From Flexistipes sinusarabici DSM 4947 (lineage in GTDB: Bacteria; Chrysiogenota; Deferribacteres; Deferribacterales; Flexistipitaceae): a stretch of 64,000 nt of DNA. Positions 25,656 to 34,768 of the stretch are shown here, in pieces (within the stretch, counting starts at the first letter, position 1; each line of letters begins with the position of its first letter). Below the pieces are notes generated by a model that saw nothing but the letters and a program-made list of their open reading frames with translations, searched no databases and was not told the origin of the DNA. The translations under genes were made by a program, and so were the position numbers. Where the stretch lies: contig NC_015672.1 in the NCBI RefSeq assembly GCF_000218625.1, positions 868,001 to 932,000 on the forward strand. The letters run 5' to 3'.

Positions 25656-26900
25656 ATGAAAAAGTTTTTTGATGTTAGTTTTGAGCTGAAAATTTTTCTT
25701 TTCATTATTGCTACACTGGTTATCGGGCTTTCGATGCTTAATGCCATTTTTCTCTATTCTTTCAAGACGGAAATACAAAAGCGGGTATCGCTGGAAATTG
25801 AAAGACATAACGAGCTTGTTCAGTATACCAGTCCGGACATTCCTACATACCTTAAGGTTTCAGAAAAAAATATATTTATCCCCGGCTATGAATTGTATGA
25901 TATCAGAGGCCAATACAAATATTATGTGGATAAAAGTTATTTAGAACGGGAAGTCCGCAATAAATTGTTTCTGATGTTTTACTGGGATGCAGTCATCATT
26001 TTTTCCATTTCGGTATTGTATTATTTTACAGCTTACAGACTCATTAAAAATCGTGAGAACTATTCAAAATCATTTGAAATTATTCTGCTGGTATTGGGGC
26101 ATAAACTAAAAAATTATCTTGCCGGTCAAAGGGTGAATGCTGAAATCATTGACAAAGACACTGATAGTTCCGTCATTGCGAAACCGAGCACTTTAGAATC
26201 TAAGTACTCGGTTGTGGCGATTTCAAAAGATGATAAACAACGAGATTGCTTTGTCTCTGCCCAAGGGCGGATCCCTAACTTGTTAAATCCGACTTTGTCG
26301 GGCTGCGATGCAGCATTTAAGAGGGCGAGCAAAGAGTTGCAGAACTTGCAAATGCGAAACTTGAATTATAAGCATATACGAGATGCTGTTAACAGAATCA
26401 AAACAGGAAACAGAATGCTGACAGCCGAACTGGAAAATATTTTTTCTTTTGTGAAAAAATTTGGGATTCAAAATAATACAAAATACAAAAAAAATACCGC
26501 CAAAAGTTTTTTAAAACAAAATATTAATTTACCAGAGATATTTGATGAGGTTGAGAAAGAATATTATGAAACACAAATCAGTTATGAAGATATTTCCGGT
26601 GGCGCGAAAAAGATTAAGAAAAAAATTAATTTAAAACGGGTATCTGTGAATTATGATGATATGAAATTTATTCTTTTTTTATTAATGGATAATGCGTATA
26701 AATACTCTGAAGATTTCATTTATATCAGAGCAGGAGTTTACAAAAGAAAGAAATATTTGTTCGTTATTAATGACTTCGGCAGTCCCGTAGAAAGCGGCTT
26801 AGGGGTAGGGCTCTCTGTTGCAGAACAGCTGTGCAGGAAAAACGGCATGAAACTGAGCTGGAATGCCGGCAGATATTTTACTGCTAAAATTATTTTCTGA
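25656..26900 (+). CDS. sensor histidine kinase carrying an in-frame repeat insertion
   Basis: 414 residues. Membrane segment (about 11-33), periplasmic part, second membrane segment (about 108-128), then an H-box LVLGHKLKNYLAG (His near 151). An ATPase part follows with N-box MDNAYKYSED (near 345) and G-box GLGVGLSVAEQL (near 388). Between the H-box helix and the second dimerisation helix (RASKELQNLQMRNLNYKHIRDAV) sit about 52 residues (172-223) that are a translated R5+R4 repeat: SVIAKPSTLESKYS and following. The frame stays open through it. Whether phosphotransfer survives a loop of that size between the DHp helices is unknown. It probably partners the regulator at 24699. Confidence 0.8.
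   Translation: MKKFFDVSFELKIFLFIIATLVIGLSMLNAIFLYSFKTEIQKRVSLEIERHNELVQYTSPDIPTYLKVSEKNIFIPGYELYDIRGQYKYYVDKSYLEREVRNKLFLMFYWDAVIIFSISVLYYFTAYRLIKNRENYSKSFEIILLVLGHKLKNYLAGQRVNAEIIDKDTDSSVIAKPSTLESKYSVVAISKDDKQRDCFVSAQGRIPNLLNPTLSGCDAAFKRASKELQNLQMRNLNYKHIRDAVNRIKTGNRMLTAELENIFSFVKKFGIQNNTKYKKNTAKSFLKQNINLPEIFDEVEKEYYETQISYEDISGGAKKIKKKINLKRVSVNYDDMKFILFLLMDNAYKYSEDFIYIRAGVYKRKKYLFVINDFGSPVESGLGVGLSVAEQLCRKNGMKLSWNAGRYFTAKIIF
26171..26325 (+). repeat. R5+R4 composite repeat inside a coding gene
   Basis: GTCATTGCGAAACC at 26172 with hairpin CCGAGCACTT...AAGTACTCGG, then GGCGATTTC and GAGATTGCTTTGTC, then R4 (26279-26325) with GTTAAATCC, GCTGCGATGCAGC and ATTTAAGAGGG. Module order equals 4211-4341. 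It is read in frame, without stop, by the kinase gene. Confidence 0.85.
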
Positions 26901-26920
26901 TTTTCACGATTTTTTTATGT

Positions 26921-26926
26921 TATAAT
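26921..26926 (+). promoter_or_regulatory. possible -10 box of the pilus operon
   Basis: TATAAT in an AT-rich stretch 43 bp upstream of the first gene of the pilus cluster; no convincing -35 box. Confidence 0.35.
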
Positions 26927-26968
26927 AGTATAAATAACAATGTGGACATATGCTTTGGAGGAACAAAA

Positions 26969-27268
26969 ATGAAGAAGTTTGTGATTTTTATTATTTTATT
27001 GTTGATAAACATCCCGGTATTTGCTTTGGATAACTTGCTTATAAGTGGAAGAGTCAGCAAAATAAATAAACATTATATAATATTAGATATTGATAAAGGA
27101 CTTTGCAAAGGTAAAAGGAAAATAGATTTTTCTAAGGGAGATTATCTGCCTGATGATGTTAAAACACAAAATTTAATTGGTAAGAATATATCTGTTATGG
27201 TAAATTCAAGTACTTGTAAAAAAGAAATGAAAGTTATTAATAATTTGAAAAGAAATACAGGTGAATAA
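26969..27268 (+). CDS. small exported protein of the pilus operon
   Basis: 99 residues from ATG 26969 (GGAGG 8 bp upstream). Signal peptide MKKFVIFIILLLINIPVFA, then about 80 basic residues with two cysteines (KGLCKGKRK, SSTCKKEM) that could form a disulfide. Not recognised as a named family. It overlaps or abuts pilY1, so the two are co-translated, which suggests a periplasmic role in pilus-tip assembly (inference). Confidence 0.6.
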   Translation: MKKFVIFIILLLINIPVFALDNLLISGRVSKINKHYIILDIDKGLCKGKRKIDFSKGDYLPDDVKTQNLIGKNISVMVNSSTCKKEMKVINNLKRNTGE

Positions 27269-27269
27269 G

Positions 27270-30200
27270 ATGAAAAAAATCATTTTTTGTTTATTATTTT
27301 TAGCATTTTTATGGGACATTGGTTATACTCAGAATAGCTGCTCGGATTATAGTTATGTACCACCGACTTTTGTTTCCCAAGTGCCTCCTACAGTAATGAT
27401 CGGCCTCGATACAAGCGGCAGTATGTCCTGGGATGCTTATATGAACAATTTTTCTGATAATAATACTTATGAGGGTCTTTTTAATCCGGGAAAAAATTAT
27501 GAGAAAGTTAACGGTGTATGGCAGGAGACTGCATCCGTTCCCACTACATCATGTCCTTCACCGGATAGAATTGTTCATAGTCCTATAAGTGTAAAAGCTT
27601 GCAACTTGAGTCAGTGGTATCCATCTTGGTATTCATCTTGGTGGCTTCTTTTATTGGGGTATTTTGGAACAAACGAATATTGTATAGACACTGAACAAAT
27701 TTATTCAGGCAATTGCTTGAATTATTGGCTGATGAGCAGGATGGATGTTTTTCAATGGGCAATGACAGGTGGTGAACCTGAACAATGTACCGGTAATAAC
27801 AGCAGCAAATGTGACGCAGAAAGGGTTTGTACCGGAAGTACCTGTGATGTTGTTACAGGTGATGGAGTTGTTATAAGGGCATTAATGGTTGATAATCAGA
27901 CTAATCATGGAATAAAAGACGCAGTTTTATATCAACTTTTGGAAAAAGATAACAGACCCCGATTAGGTATCATGACTTATTCCGGAAGTCATTCAAATAG
28001 TTATATAAACGATGACGTATATATTGGTGATTTTACATCGGCTCAATCTTTAAATGAGAATTATCCCTATACGAATTTAATAACTGCTATTAATTCAGCA
28101 TCACCTTATGGGGGTACACCAACAGGTCCGGCAATGTGGGATATTTGGAATTATTTCAAGCAGGAAAGTCCAGAATATGGGGGATTATCACCTGTGAAAT
28201 CTGCAACAGATAATTCTAATCAATTTAAAGACCCTTTATGGATATGTGAGAATTCAAGCAATGGCTTGGTATGTAATTATGCTCCATGCTCAAGCAATTA
28301 TGTAGTTTTAGCATCTGATGGACAATGGAATACTCCTTCAACAGATATTGACTATAATTGTTCGGACCCATCATCTGATACCTGCAGGTCTCCTGATCCT
28401 GTTATACCTGGGTATAAAATGCATATGGGTGCAAATAGAAATAAAGATAATGCAAATGTAAAAATCGATTCGGTGTATACTTTGGGCATGTTCTTGGGTG
28501 GCACCGGTGAACAATCCCTTAAAAATGTAGCTATGTATGGAAGTTTTGATAAATCTCTGGCTGGTGGTGTATGGCCGGATAGTTTGACGGGCTTTCCTGA
28601 TGATAGCTGTACGATGGATGATGGCGGCTCAGGCCAGGGAAGTGCATGTGAGCCTTTACCATCTTCCTCTGCCGATTGGGATGAAGATGGCAACAATTTG
28701 CCGGATTCTTTTTTTAGTGCAAATAACGCAGCAGAACTCAAAGATAAGATACAGTCCATTTTTACTGATATTTTAAAACGTGCTTCGTCCGGTACTTCTC
28801 TATCCAGTGTCTCTTCTGAAAGTCGAGAATCATCAATGTTGTTCCAAGCGTATTACTATCCAACACTCGTTGACAACTCTACTGGTCAAGAAATATCCTG
28901 GGTAGGAGACTTAAGATCTTATTTTGTTGATGATAAAGACAATGTGCGTGAAGACACAGATAACAATAATATACTAAATTACGCCACTGATAAAATATTA
29001 ATATTTAAATTCTTTCAGGATGTATCTAAAACGATGGCTTTGAAAATAGATGATAATAATAAAGATCAAATCCCGGACAGTTGTGCATTGCCATCATCAA
29101 GACATGATCTATTAGATTTATTCCCTCTTTGGAGCACTTCCAAGTGGCTTAAAAATCTAAATTCAGACTCGAGAACTATTATGTATAATAATGGCACACC
29201 AAATCAGAGTATTACAAATAACTTCAATATTTCTAATGCGTCCTCACTTAAAAATTATTGGGGAATTTCAAGCGATAGCGAAGCTTCTAAACTTATCAAA
29301 TTTATAAGAGGCTACGACTATCCGAATGATAAAAGCTACAGAAGTCGGAATTTTTTAACTACTAATGCTTCTGAAGTGTTTAAAGGTGTTTATAAGTTAG
29401 GGGATGTTATAAATTCTACACCAAGAGTGTTAACAAATGAAAAAGTAAATAAATATGATAATATCTATGGGGATTGGAGTTATTATAATTTTTCAAATTC
29501 CAATACAGTAGAAAATAGAAAATCTGTAGCATTTTTTGGGGCAAATGATGGTATGGTTCATGCTGTATCCGTTGGGAAAATTGTAGATAACTCTACAAAC
29601 TCAGGCGTATCAGAGGTAGTGGGGCAAAATCTTGGAGAGGAACTTTGGGCTTTTATTCCAAAGAATGCTCTACCCTATTTACAATGGTATCACAAAGAAG
29701 ATAAAAGTTGTCATGTGCCAAAAATAGATTATAGATTTCAGCTTGTAGATGCCTCTATAGGGACAGAGACTAATAAAAAAGATAGCTGGAGAACTCTTTT
29801 AGTGGGAACCATGGGTTTTGGTGGAAAAGAAATTGTTGAAAATTTCACTACATATAGCTCATCAATATTTGTTTTAGATGTAACAGATCCTGAGAATGCT
29901 AAAATTCTATGGGAAAAGAAATTGCCTAACAATACATTAACATTGTCATATCCTTCGATAATAAGACAGGGTGCAAAAAGCTCAAAAGGCTCATGGTATT
30001 TAGTCATAGGTTCCGGACCTTTCAATCCTGCAGGAACAGATTTCAGCTATCAGGCTAACAAAGCGAAAATATATTTCTACAACTTGGCTGACGGGAGCCT
30101 TGTTAATACGTTAACAGTACCCGAAAATAATGTAGCAGTTGGAGAAAGCTTATCTTTGGATGTTGATCATGACTACAATGTTGATGCTTTAGTTTTCGGT

Positions 30201-31193
30201 ACATACGGTGCTGCTGATACTGCTGCCGGTAATCTATATATTTTGCACATTCGCAGCGATGCTTCTAACTACCTGGATATTACAAATCTCGCCGGTAGTA
30301 ATATTGAAAAAATACTTGATATAAATAAACCTATTTATGGTATGCCCACCGACGCTTTGGATGAAAATAATGATTTGTGGTTGTACGCAGGTACCGGCAG
30401 ATTTCTTGGTGTGAGTGATAAAGTAGACAATTCCACTCAATATATTCTTGGTATTAAAGATAAAAATAAATTATGGCAAGGAAATAGTGCTGTTACAACA
30501 TCGAGTTTATCCGATCTTTTTAATTCCACCAACGTAACGGTCGATGCTTATATTGATCACGTTAGTTGTTACTGCTTTGATGTAAAATGTGGTGAAGCTT
30601 CATTTGATGTGACAAGTGGGTCGTATGTCTGCTCCAAAGGTGACCCTGTTGTTGATAAAATTTATGGAGATAAAACATCTTTTAAAGTGGATGGAACAAA
30701 TCTTTCTGTTACCTCATTGGCAAATTACTTATACAAAGATACAGTCAATGGAGGCGGGGGTTACGATGGATGGTATTATGAGCTCAATGGTGGAAAACGA
30801 GTTTATTCGAAGCCTTTCTTAGCCGGAAATGTATTAGATTCCCTTGTTTTTGAGTCTGTACAGGATCTTTGCTCTTATGGTGGCACAACTTATTTAGTAG
30901 CAAATTATTATGAAACAGGCACACCTGCACCACAACCAATGTTTCTAAACTCTGGACAAAATATAGTAACTGTTACTGAAAACGGGCAACCCGTTAAGAA
31001 GATTATTATTAAACAAACGGTGGATTTAGGCTCAGGTGCCCCGCCTATTGGGGGGGGAATCACAGCAATGCCCCAAAAAGGGAGTGATGATGAATATACT
31101 AAGCTAATCCAAACTTCTGTTGGTACTATTACAAAACAAAAACAGAAAGGGCAGAGTTTTTCAAATGAGCTTATACATATGATTACAAGGTGA
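27270..31193 (+). CDS. pilY1: type IV pilus tip-associated protein PilY1
   Basis: About 1307 residues from ATG 27270 (a GTG at 27261 is possible). Signal peptide to about residue 21, then a von Willebrand A-like part with MIDAS motif GLDTSGSMS near residue 45. The C-terminal half shows the PilY1 beta-propeller: VAFFGANDGMVHAV, LWAFIPKNALPYLQW, LLVGTMGFGGKE, and a calcium-loop-like DVDHDYNVDALVFG near residue 968. Many cysteines fit an exported protein. PilY1 proteins sit at the pilus tip and govern adhesion and retraction. The next four genes encode pilin-like proteins with 1-50 bp overlaps or gaps, the usual minor-pilin arrangement. Confidence 0.88.
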   Translation: MKKIIFCLLFLAFLWDIGYTQNSCSDYSYVPPTFVSQVPPTVMIGLDTSGSMSWDAYMNNFSDNNTYEGLFNPGKNYEKVNGVWQETASVPTTSCPSPDRIVHSPISVKACNLSQWYPSWYSSWWLLLLGYFGTNEYCIDTEQIYSGNCLNYWLMSRMDVFQWAMTGGEPEQCTGNNSSKCDAERVCTGSTCDVVTGDGVVIRALMVDNQTNHGIKDAVLYQLLEKDNRPRLGIMTYSGSHSNSYINDDVYIGDFTSAQSLNENYPYTNLITAINSASPYGGTPTGPAMWDIWNYFKQESPEYGGLSPVKSATDNSNQFKDPLWICENSSNGLVCNYAPCSSNYVVLASDGQWNTPSTDIDYNCSDPSSDTCRSPDPVIPGYKMHMGANRNKDNANVKIDSVYTLGMFLGGTGEQSLKNVAMYGSFDKSLAGGVWPDSLTGFPDDSCTMDDGGSGQGSACEPLPSSSADWDEDGNNLPDSFFSANNAAELKDKIQSIFTDILKRASSGTSLSSVSSESRESSMLFQAYYYPTLVDNSTGQEISWVGDLRSYFVDDKDNVREDTDNNNILNYATDKILIFKFFQDVSKTMALKIDDNNKDQIPDSCALPSSRHDLLDLFPLWSTSKWLKNLNSDSRTIMYNNGTPNQSITNNFNISNASSLKNYWGISSDSEASKLIKFIRGYDYPNDKSYRSRNFLTTNASEVFKGVYKLGDVINSTPRVLTNEKVNKYDNIYGDWSYYNFSNSNTVENRKSVAFFGANDGMVHAVSVGKIVDNSTNSGVSEVVGQNLGEELWAFIPKNALPYLQWYHKEDKSCHVPKIDYRFQLVDASIGTETNKKDSWRTLLVGTMGFGGKEIVENFTTYSSSIFVLDVTDPENAKILWEKKLPNNTLTLSYPSIIRQGAKSSKGSWYLVIGSGPFNPAGTDFSYQANKAKIYFYNLADGSLVNTLTVPENNVAVGESLSLDVDHDYNVDALVFGTYGAADTAAGNLYILHIRSDASNYLDITNLAGSNIEKILDINKPIYGMPTDALDENNDLWLYAGTGRFLGVSDKVDNSTQYILGIKDKNKLWQGNSAVTTSSLSDLFNSTNVTVDAYIDHVSCYCFDVKCGEASFDVTSGSYVCSKGDPVVDKIYGDKTSFKVDGTNLSVTSLANYLYKDTVNGGGGYDGWYYELNGGKRVYSKPFLAGNVLDSLVFESVQDLCSYGGTTYLVANYYETGTPAPQPMFLNSGQNIVTVTENGQPVKKIIIKQTVDLGSGAPPIGGGITAMPQKGSDDEYTKLIQTSVGTITKQKQKGQSFSNELIHMITR

Positions 31194-31196
31194 TGA

Positions 31197-31670
31197 ATGA
31201 ATAAAGCTTTTACCCTAATTGAGTTGCTTGTTGTTATAGCTGTAGTTGGAATTATCTTGGGGATCTCAACTTTGTATTTTCCCAAAATGATTTCACAAAT
31301 TCATGTGAATAAAACTAAAGACAGGATTGTTACAATGCTTGAAACGGCAATGCAAAATTCCATTACGAAAGGATATGAAAATGCTCCTGAGTCACCTGAA
31401 TATAAATTGTATGGCTTATCATTTGACAATTCCACCTCTCCTCTTGTGGTTAAAAGCTGTACTTTTGAAGGTAACTCTCCAGATAATTTAACTATGAATA
31501 AATGTGAGAGCTATACTCTCCCGGATGATTTGAATGTGACTTATGGCAATACTCCGGTTGTTTTTAATAAAAGAGGGATATCTACCGATTTAACAACAAT
31601 AACGCTGGAGAATAGTTTCGGATACAACAAAAGGATAACTGTCGCAGGAGCCAGGATTAATGTTAAATAA
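31197..31670 (+). CDS. minor pilin, GspH/FimT-like
   Basis: 157 residues. Type III signal for prepilin peptidase: short leader MNK-A followed by FTLIELLVVIAVVGIILGIS, with Glu5 of the mature protein; cleavage is expected before Phe5. The C-terminal part is a GspH/FimT-like beta region with two cysteines (VVKSCTFEG, MNKCESY). It starts 3 bp after the pilY1 stop and overlaps the next pilin gene by 11 bp. Likely part of the priming tip complex of the type IV pilus. Confidence 0.8.
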   Translation: MNKAFTLIELLVVIAVVGIILGISTLYFPKMISQIHVNKTKDRIVTMLETAMQNSITKGYENAPESPEYKLYGLSFDNSTSPLVVKSCTFEGNSPDNLTMNKCESYTLPDDLNVTYGNTPVVFNKRGISTDLTTITLENSFGYNKRITVAGARINVK

Positions 31671-32046
31671 AATGTTGAGGACGAAAAATGCCTTTAGCCT
31701 TGTTGAAATTATGGTTGCATTGGTTATTTTTGCTATCTCGATGCTCGGGATAGCTCCTTTGCTGGTAAATTACATGCGGACAAATGTTATGAATGAAGTA
31801 AGGAATAACGCAAATTATGTTATGCAAAAAGTGATAAATGATAGAAAAAACAGTAAGTTCGATAACATTTCTGCTGGCGGCACGACGCAAAATTATAATG
31901 ACATACAATATAATGTTAGCTGGACAGTTGAGGATAATAGCTCTTTTTCTCAAATAAAAAAGGTGTCTATAATATTAAAATGGCAAAAACCTTATAGTAA
32001 TGGGGAAGACAATTTAACAAGTGAAATCTTTATCAGGAAAGAATAA
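31660..32046 (+). CDS. minor pilin, PilV-like
   Basis: 128 residues. Prepilin leader then FSLVEIMVALVIFAISMLGIAPLLV with Glu5, the PilV/GspI-type signature, and a short globular part. It overlaps the upstream pilin by 11 bp. An inverted R3 repeat begins 3 bp after its stop codon and separates it from the next pilin gene. Confidence 0.8.
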   Translation: MLNKMLRTKNAFSLVEIMVALVIFAISMLGIAPLLVNYMRTNVMNEVRNNANYVMQKVINDRKNSKFDNISAGGTTQNYNDIQYNVSWTVEDNSSFSQIKKVSIILKWQKPYSNGEDNLTSEIFIRKE

Positions 32047-32048
32047 GT

Positions 32049-32087
32049 ATTGTATATACAAATTTAACGGCCGAAGGCCGGTGCTAG
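32049..32087 (-). repeat. R3 hairpin repeat between two pilin genes
   Basis: 39 bp; on the minus strand CTAGCACCGGCC, TTC loop, GGCCGTTAAATTTG and a tail ending ACAAT. It begins 3 bp after the PilV-like stop and its CTAG runs directly into the AGAGG Shine-Dalgarno of the PilW-like gene. Confidence 0.8.
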
Positions 32088-32098
32088 AGGAAAAATAT

Positions 32099-32923
32099 AT
32101 GTATTTACTTGTGGTAAAAAATAAGAGCGGTGTGGGCTTGATTGAGTTACTAATTGCTTTAGCAATTGTTTCAATTATGATGACAGGTGTTTATTTTACA
32201 TATATTACCTTTACCAAGACAGCTCTTGATACCAGACAGGTTGCCAAGTCCGAATCGGAAGTAAATCAGGCACTGTTGAAGTTGGAAAAATTATTGCAGT
32301 CTGCCGGTTTCGGGATATCTCAAAACGAACCGGATGTATTTGTTGTTGATAATTCTCCCACTGAAATAACTTTTAAAACACTCTTTGGTGATAAAATGGA
32401 AGCAGGTTTATGGGAAGTTTGCGTGAATAATAGCAGAAATGTTGCAAATAATTATCCGGTGGTAGCATTGAGTGAAAATGAAAATTTGATAGATTTCTAT
32501 GATAATACGGGGACTTGCAGCAACGGGAATATTCTTTATGTATGCAAAGATTCCAACAGTAATGGTAAATGCGATTATATTGATAATGTAAACGATAATT
32601 ATTTTTATGAAAAAACATTAAGACTGTCAGCAAACGCTTCTGTAAATTATTCTTGGTCAAAAAATTGTGCTCCGAATACAAAGAATCTCCTTATTAATAA
32701 TGACCCATATCTTGGATGTTTAGCCGATTTTGTCGTGGAACGACCAAATAAAAAAACTGTCAAATTGGGGATTATTTATCAAAAAGGAAATAAAAAAGAT
32801 ACCCCCATATCAAAAACCTATAATTATGATTCACTTAGCGGAAGCTATACATTAGATGCTAAACAGGAGTATTACAGATGGAAAAAAGTAGAAATTGTTT
32901 TAGATTTGGTAAACTTAAATTAA
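32099..32923 (+). CDS. minor pilin, PilW-like
   Basis: 274 residues from ATG 32099, chosen because AGAGGAAAA precedes it and the leader then has normal length (MYLLVVKNKSG before VGLIELLIALAIVSIMMTGVYF). Glu5 is present. The large C-terminal region has paired cysteines (VCVNNS, GTCSNG, VCKDSNSNGKCDY, NCAPN, GCLADF), as in PilW proteins. An upstream start at 32021 would read through an R3 repeat and is rejected. The 3' end overlaps the next gene by 46 bp. Confidence 0.78.
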   Translation: MYLLVVKNKSGVGLIELLIALAIVSIMMTGVYFTYITFTKTALDTRQVAKSESEVNQALLKLEKLLQSAGFGISQNEPDVFVVDNSPTEITFKTLFGDKMEAGLWEVCVNNSRNVANNYPVVALSENENLIDFYDNTGTCSNGNILYVCKDSNSNGKCDYIDNVNDNYFYEKTLRLSANASVNYSWSKNCAPNTKNLLINNDPYLGCLADFVVERPNKKTVKLGIIYQKGNKKDTPISKTYNYDSLSGSYTLDAKQEYYRWKKVEIVLDLVNLN

Positions 32924-33480
32924 ACCAGAATGGTTTAGCACTTGTAACTGTTCTGGTTTTTGCTGCAGCTATGTTGATTCTTGGAACCTCAGTCTATTAT
33001 TTTATGATACAGGGAACTAAATTTTCCGGAACAGTAAAGCGGTACAATAGTTTGAAAGAAGCTACAGAAGGTGGGATAGACATAGGCATTGAAGTTGTAA
33101 AAAATTATGACAACAATCTTGGTTCAATGTTTTCAGGGGTTACTTTAAATACTGTAAATGCTTCTGATTGCGGTTTAGGAAACAGCTTAGCACTTGATGA
33201 GTATGTTATACGAGCAAACCCAGCTGACACCAATTGTGCAAATTCTATTTCAAGCCAACCATGGGTTGAATTTAATAGTGGAAATTACATAGTCGATCTT
33301 TATATAGTCAAGGTCCTGCAAGGTCCTCTTACAGGTGTGGGTGGTGCTGCTGCATTTCCTGCCAAGAGTGGGAGCAATGTATCAACTTATAAATATTTAT
33401 TTAAAATTACTGCCCAGGGCAAAGATGAGGCTACAGGTTCTACAATGATTACCGAATCTCTATATAGATTAGTGAAGTAA
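32878..33480 (+). CDS. minor pilin, PilX-like
   Basis: 200 residues, Shine-Dalgarno ACAGGAG before the ATG. Leader NQNG followed by LALVTVLVFAAAMLILGTSVYYF: the position-5 Glu is replaced (LALVTV), as is usual for PilX/GspK-type tip pilins that lack Glu5. ATEGGIDIGIEV follows, resembling the PilX N-terminal domain AExG motif. It is the last gene of the pilus cluster; no major pilin or PilB/C/Q genes are in the window. Confidence 0.75.
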   Translation: MEKSRNCFRFGKLKLNQNGLALVTVLVFAAAMLILGTSVYYFMIQGTKFSGTVKRYNSLKEATEGGIDIGIEVVKNYDNNLGSMFSGVTLNTVNASDCGLGNSLALDEYVIRANPADTNCANSISSQPWVEFNSGNYIVDLYIVKVLQGPLTGVGGAAAFPAKSGSNVSTYKYLFKITAQGKDEATGSTMITESLYRLVK

Positions 33481-33549
33481 GCATACTTGCATATTTGTTT
33501 GCTATATCGTTTCTTAAGAAAATGCATAATTTACCTGTCCCCTTTTATT

Positions 33550-33593
33550 CGTCATTGCGAGGAACCGCCTTCGGGCGGAGACGAAGCAATCTC
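33550..33593 (+). repeat. R5 repeat copy
   Basis: CGTCATTGCGAGGAACCGCC, TTCGGGCGG, AGACGAAGCAATCTC: imperfect hairpin with CCGCCTTCGGGCGG centre. Just before it, ATTTACCTGTCCCCTTTT (33532-33549) is the reverse complement of 10023-10040. Confidence 0.7.
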
Positions 33594-33955
33594 CCATACG
33601 AAACTTTGTTTGAAAACTGACATGAAACCTTTGCACAAGAAAAAATGAAAACATTTGAAGTTAATATATTTTATCTTTACTATTATGATATTATGTGATA
33701 ATATGTATTATTTATTAAAGACAAAAGGAGTTGTTATGGAAAAGTACATAGAACCCACAGTATTAGATTCAATGTTAGACTTTAAAACTAATGATTCGAC
33801 TTATCTTGATAAGATAAATTCACTTATAGACTGGAAGAAAGTAAAATCAATCCTTGATAAGAAATACAGATGGTGTCAACACCGAAATAGAATTCCCCGA
33901 AATCACCGGCTGAAAATTCCCCAGTGCATTTAAATTTTTTTAAAATGACACATTG

Positions 33956-34768
33956 TCATTTGGTGATACCCTCTGTCAGAGAATCGTTTTTTCTGTTCTC
34001 ATCTGAGTTAGTCTGTCTTTCAAAGAATCCAGCCTTTTTCTTTTCTTTAATACGATAACTCTCTCCCTTGATGTTTATAGTGTTGGAGTGGTGCAGCAAA
34101 CGATCAAGAATTGCAGTTGCAAGTACCGTATCACCGAATATTTCTCCCCAAGCACCATACGACTTGTTGGAGGTCAGAATAACAGCTCCTTTTTCATATC
34201 TTTCCGATATTATCTGAAAGAAAAAATGTGCGGCTTCATCCTCCATGCGCCGATATCCAATTTCGTCAATCACCAAGACATCAGGCTTCGTATATTTCTT
34301 CATTTTTCGCTTTATTGTGTTATTATAATAAGCAGCCTGAAGGGTTTCCACGAGCTCATGGGCTGTAGTGAAATATACAGAATAACGCTTTGCAATTGCC
34401 TCAAGCGCCAACGCAACAGCAAGGTGGGTCTTACCAACGCCAGGAGGTCCCATAAATATTAAATTTTCCCGATGTTCAATAAATTGTAGTGTTGCCAAAT
34501 CGTTGATACGCCTTTTGTCAATAGATGGCTGGAAATCAAAGTCAAACTGATCCAGTGTCTTGTAAAAGGGGAGGTTTGATAACCGCTTCTTCATCTTTAT
34601 AAACCTCGAATGCTTTGCTGCCAGCTCATCCTGTAAAAGCTTGTCTAAAAATTCCAAATATGATATGTCTTCTTTAGAAGCCGCTTCCGAATGATTGTGG
34701 AGAATCTCGGGGATTTGAGTAAGCCCCAGCTGATGGAAGGCTTCATTGAGTCGTTCGTGAATAATCAT
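33956..34768 (-). CDS. istB: IS21 helper ATPase IstB
   Basis: 270 residues, AAA+ ATPase with Walker A GPPGVGKTHLA (near 105), Walker B VLVIDEIGY, sensor region VILTSNKSYGAW and the conserved ending ILDRLLHHSNTINIKGESYR. It assists IstA in target choice. Its ATG overlaps the istA stop by 4 bp. A C-terminal tail of about 30 charged residues follows the core. All motifs are intact. Confidence 0.92.
   Translation of the reverse strand: MIIHERLNEAFHQLGLTQIPEILHNHSEAASKEDISYLEFLDKLLQDELAAKHSRFIKMKKRLSNLPFYKTLDQFDFDFQPSIDKRRINDLATLQFIEHRENLIFMGPPGVGKTHLAVALALEAIAKRYSVYFTTAHELVETLQAAYYNNTIKRKMKKYTKPDVLVIDEIGYRRMEDEAAHFFFQIISERYEKGAVILTSNKSYGAWGEIFGDTVLATAILDRLLHHSNTINIKGESYRIKEKKKAGFFERQTNSDENRKNDSLTEGITK

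Noticed and set aside
27400-27440. PilY1 gene as a stand-alone von Willebrand adhesin
   Set aside because: The C-terminal propeller with the Asp-rich calcium loop and four pilin genes downstream identify PilY1.
31949-32098. Start of the PilW-like gene at 32021
   Set aside because: It would overlap the PilV-like gene by 26 bp and translate the R3 repeat ahead of an otherwise normal prepilin leader; ATG 32099 has a proper ribosome-binding site.
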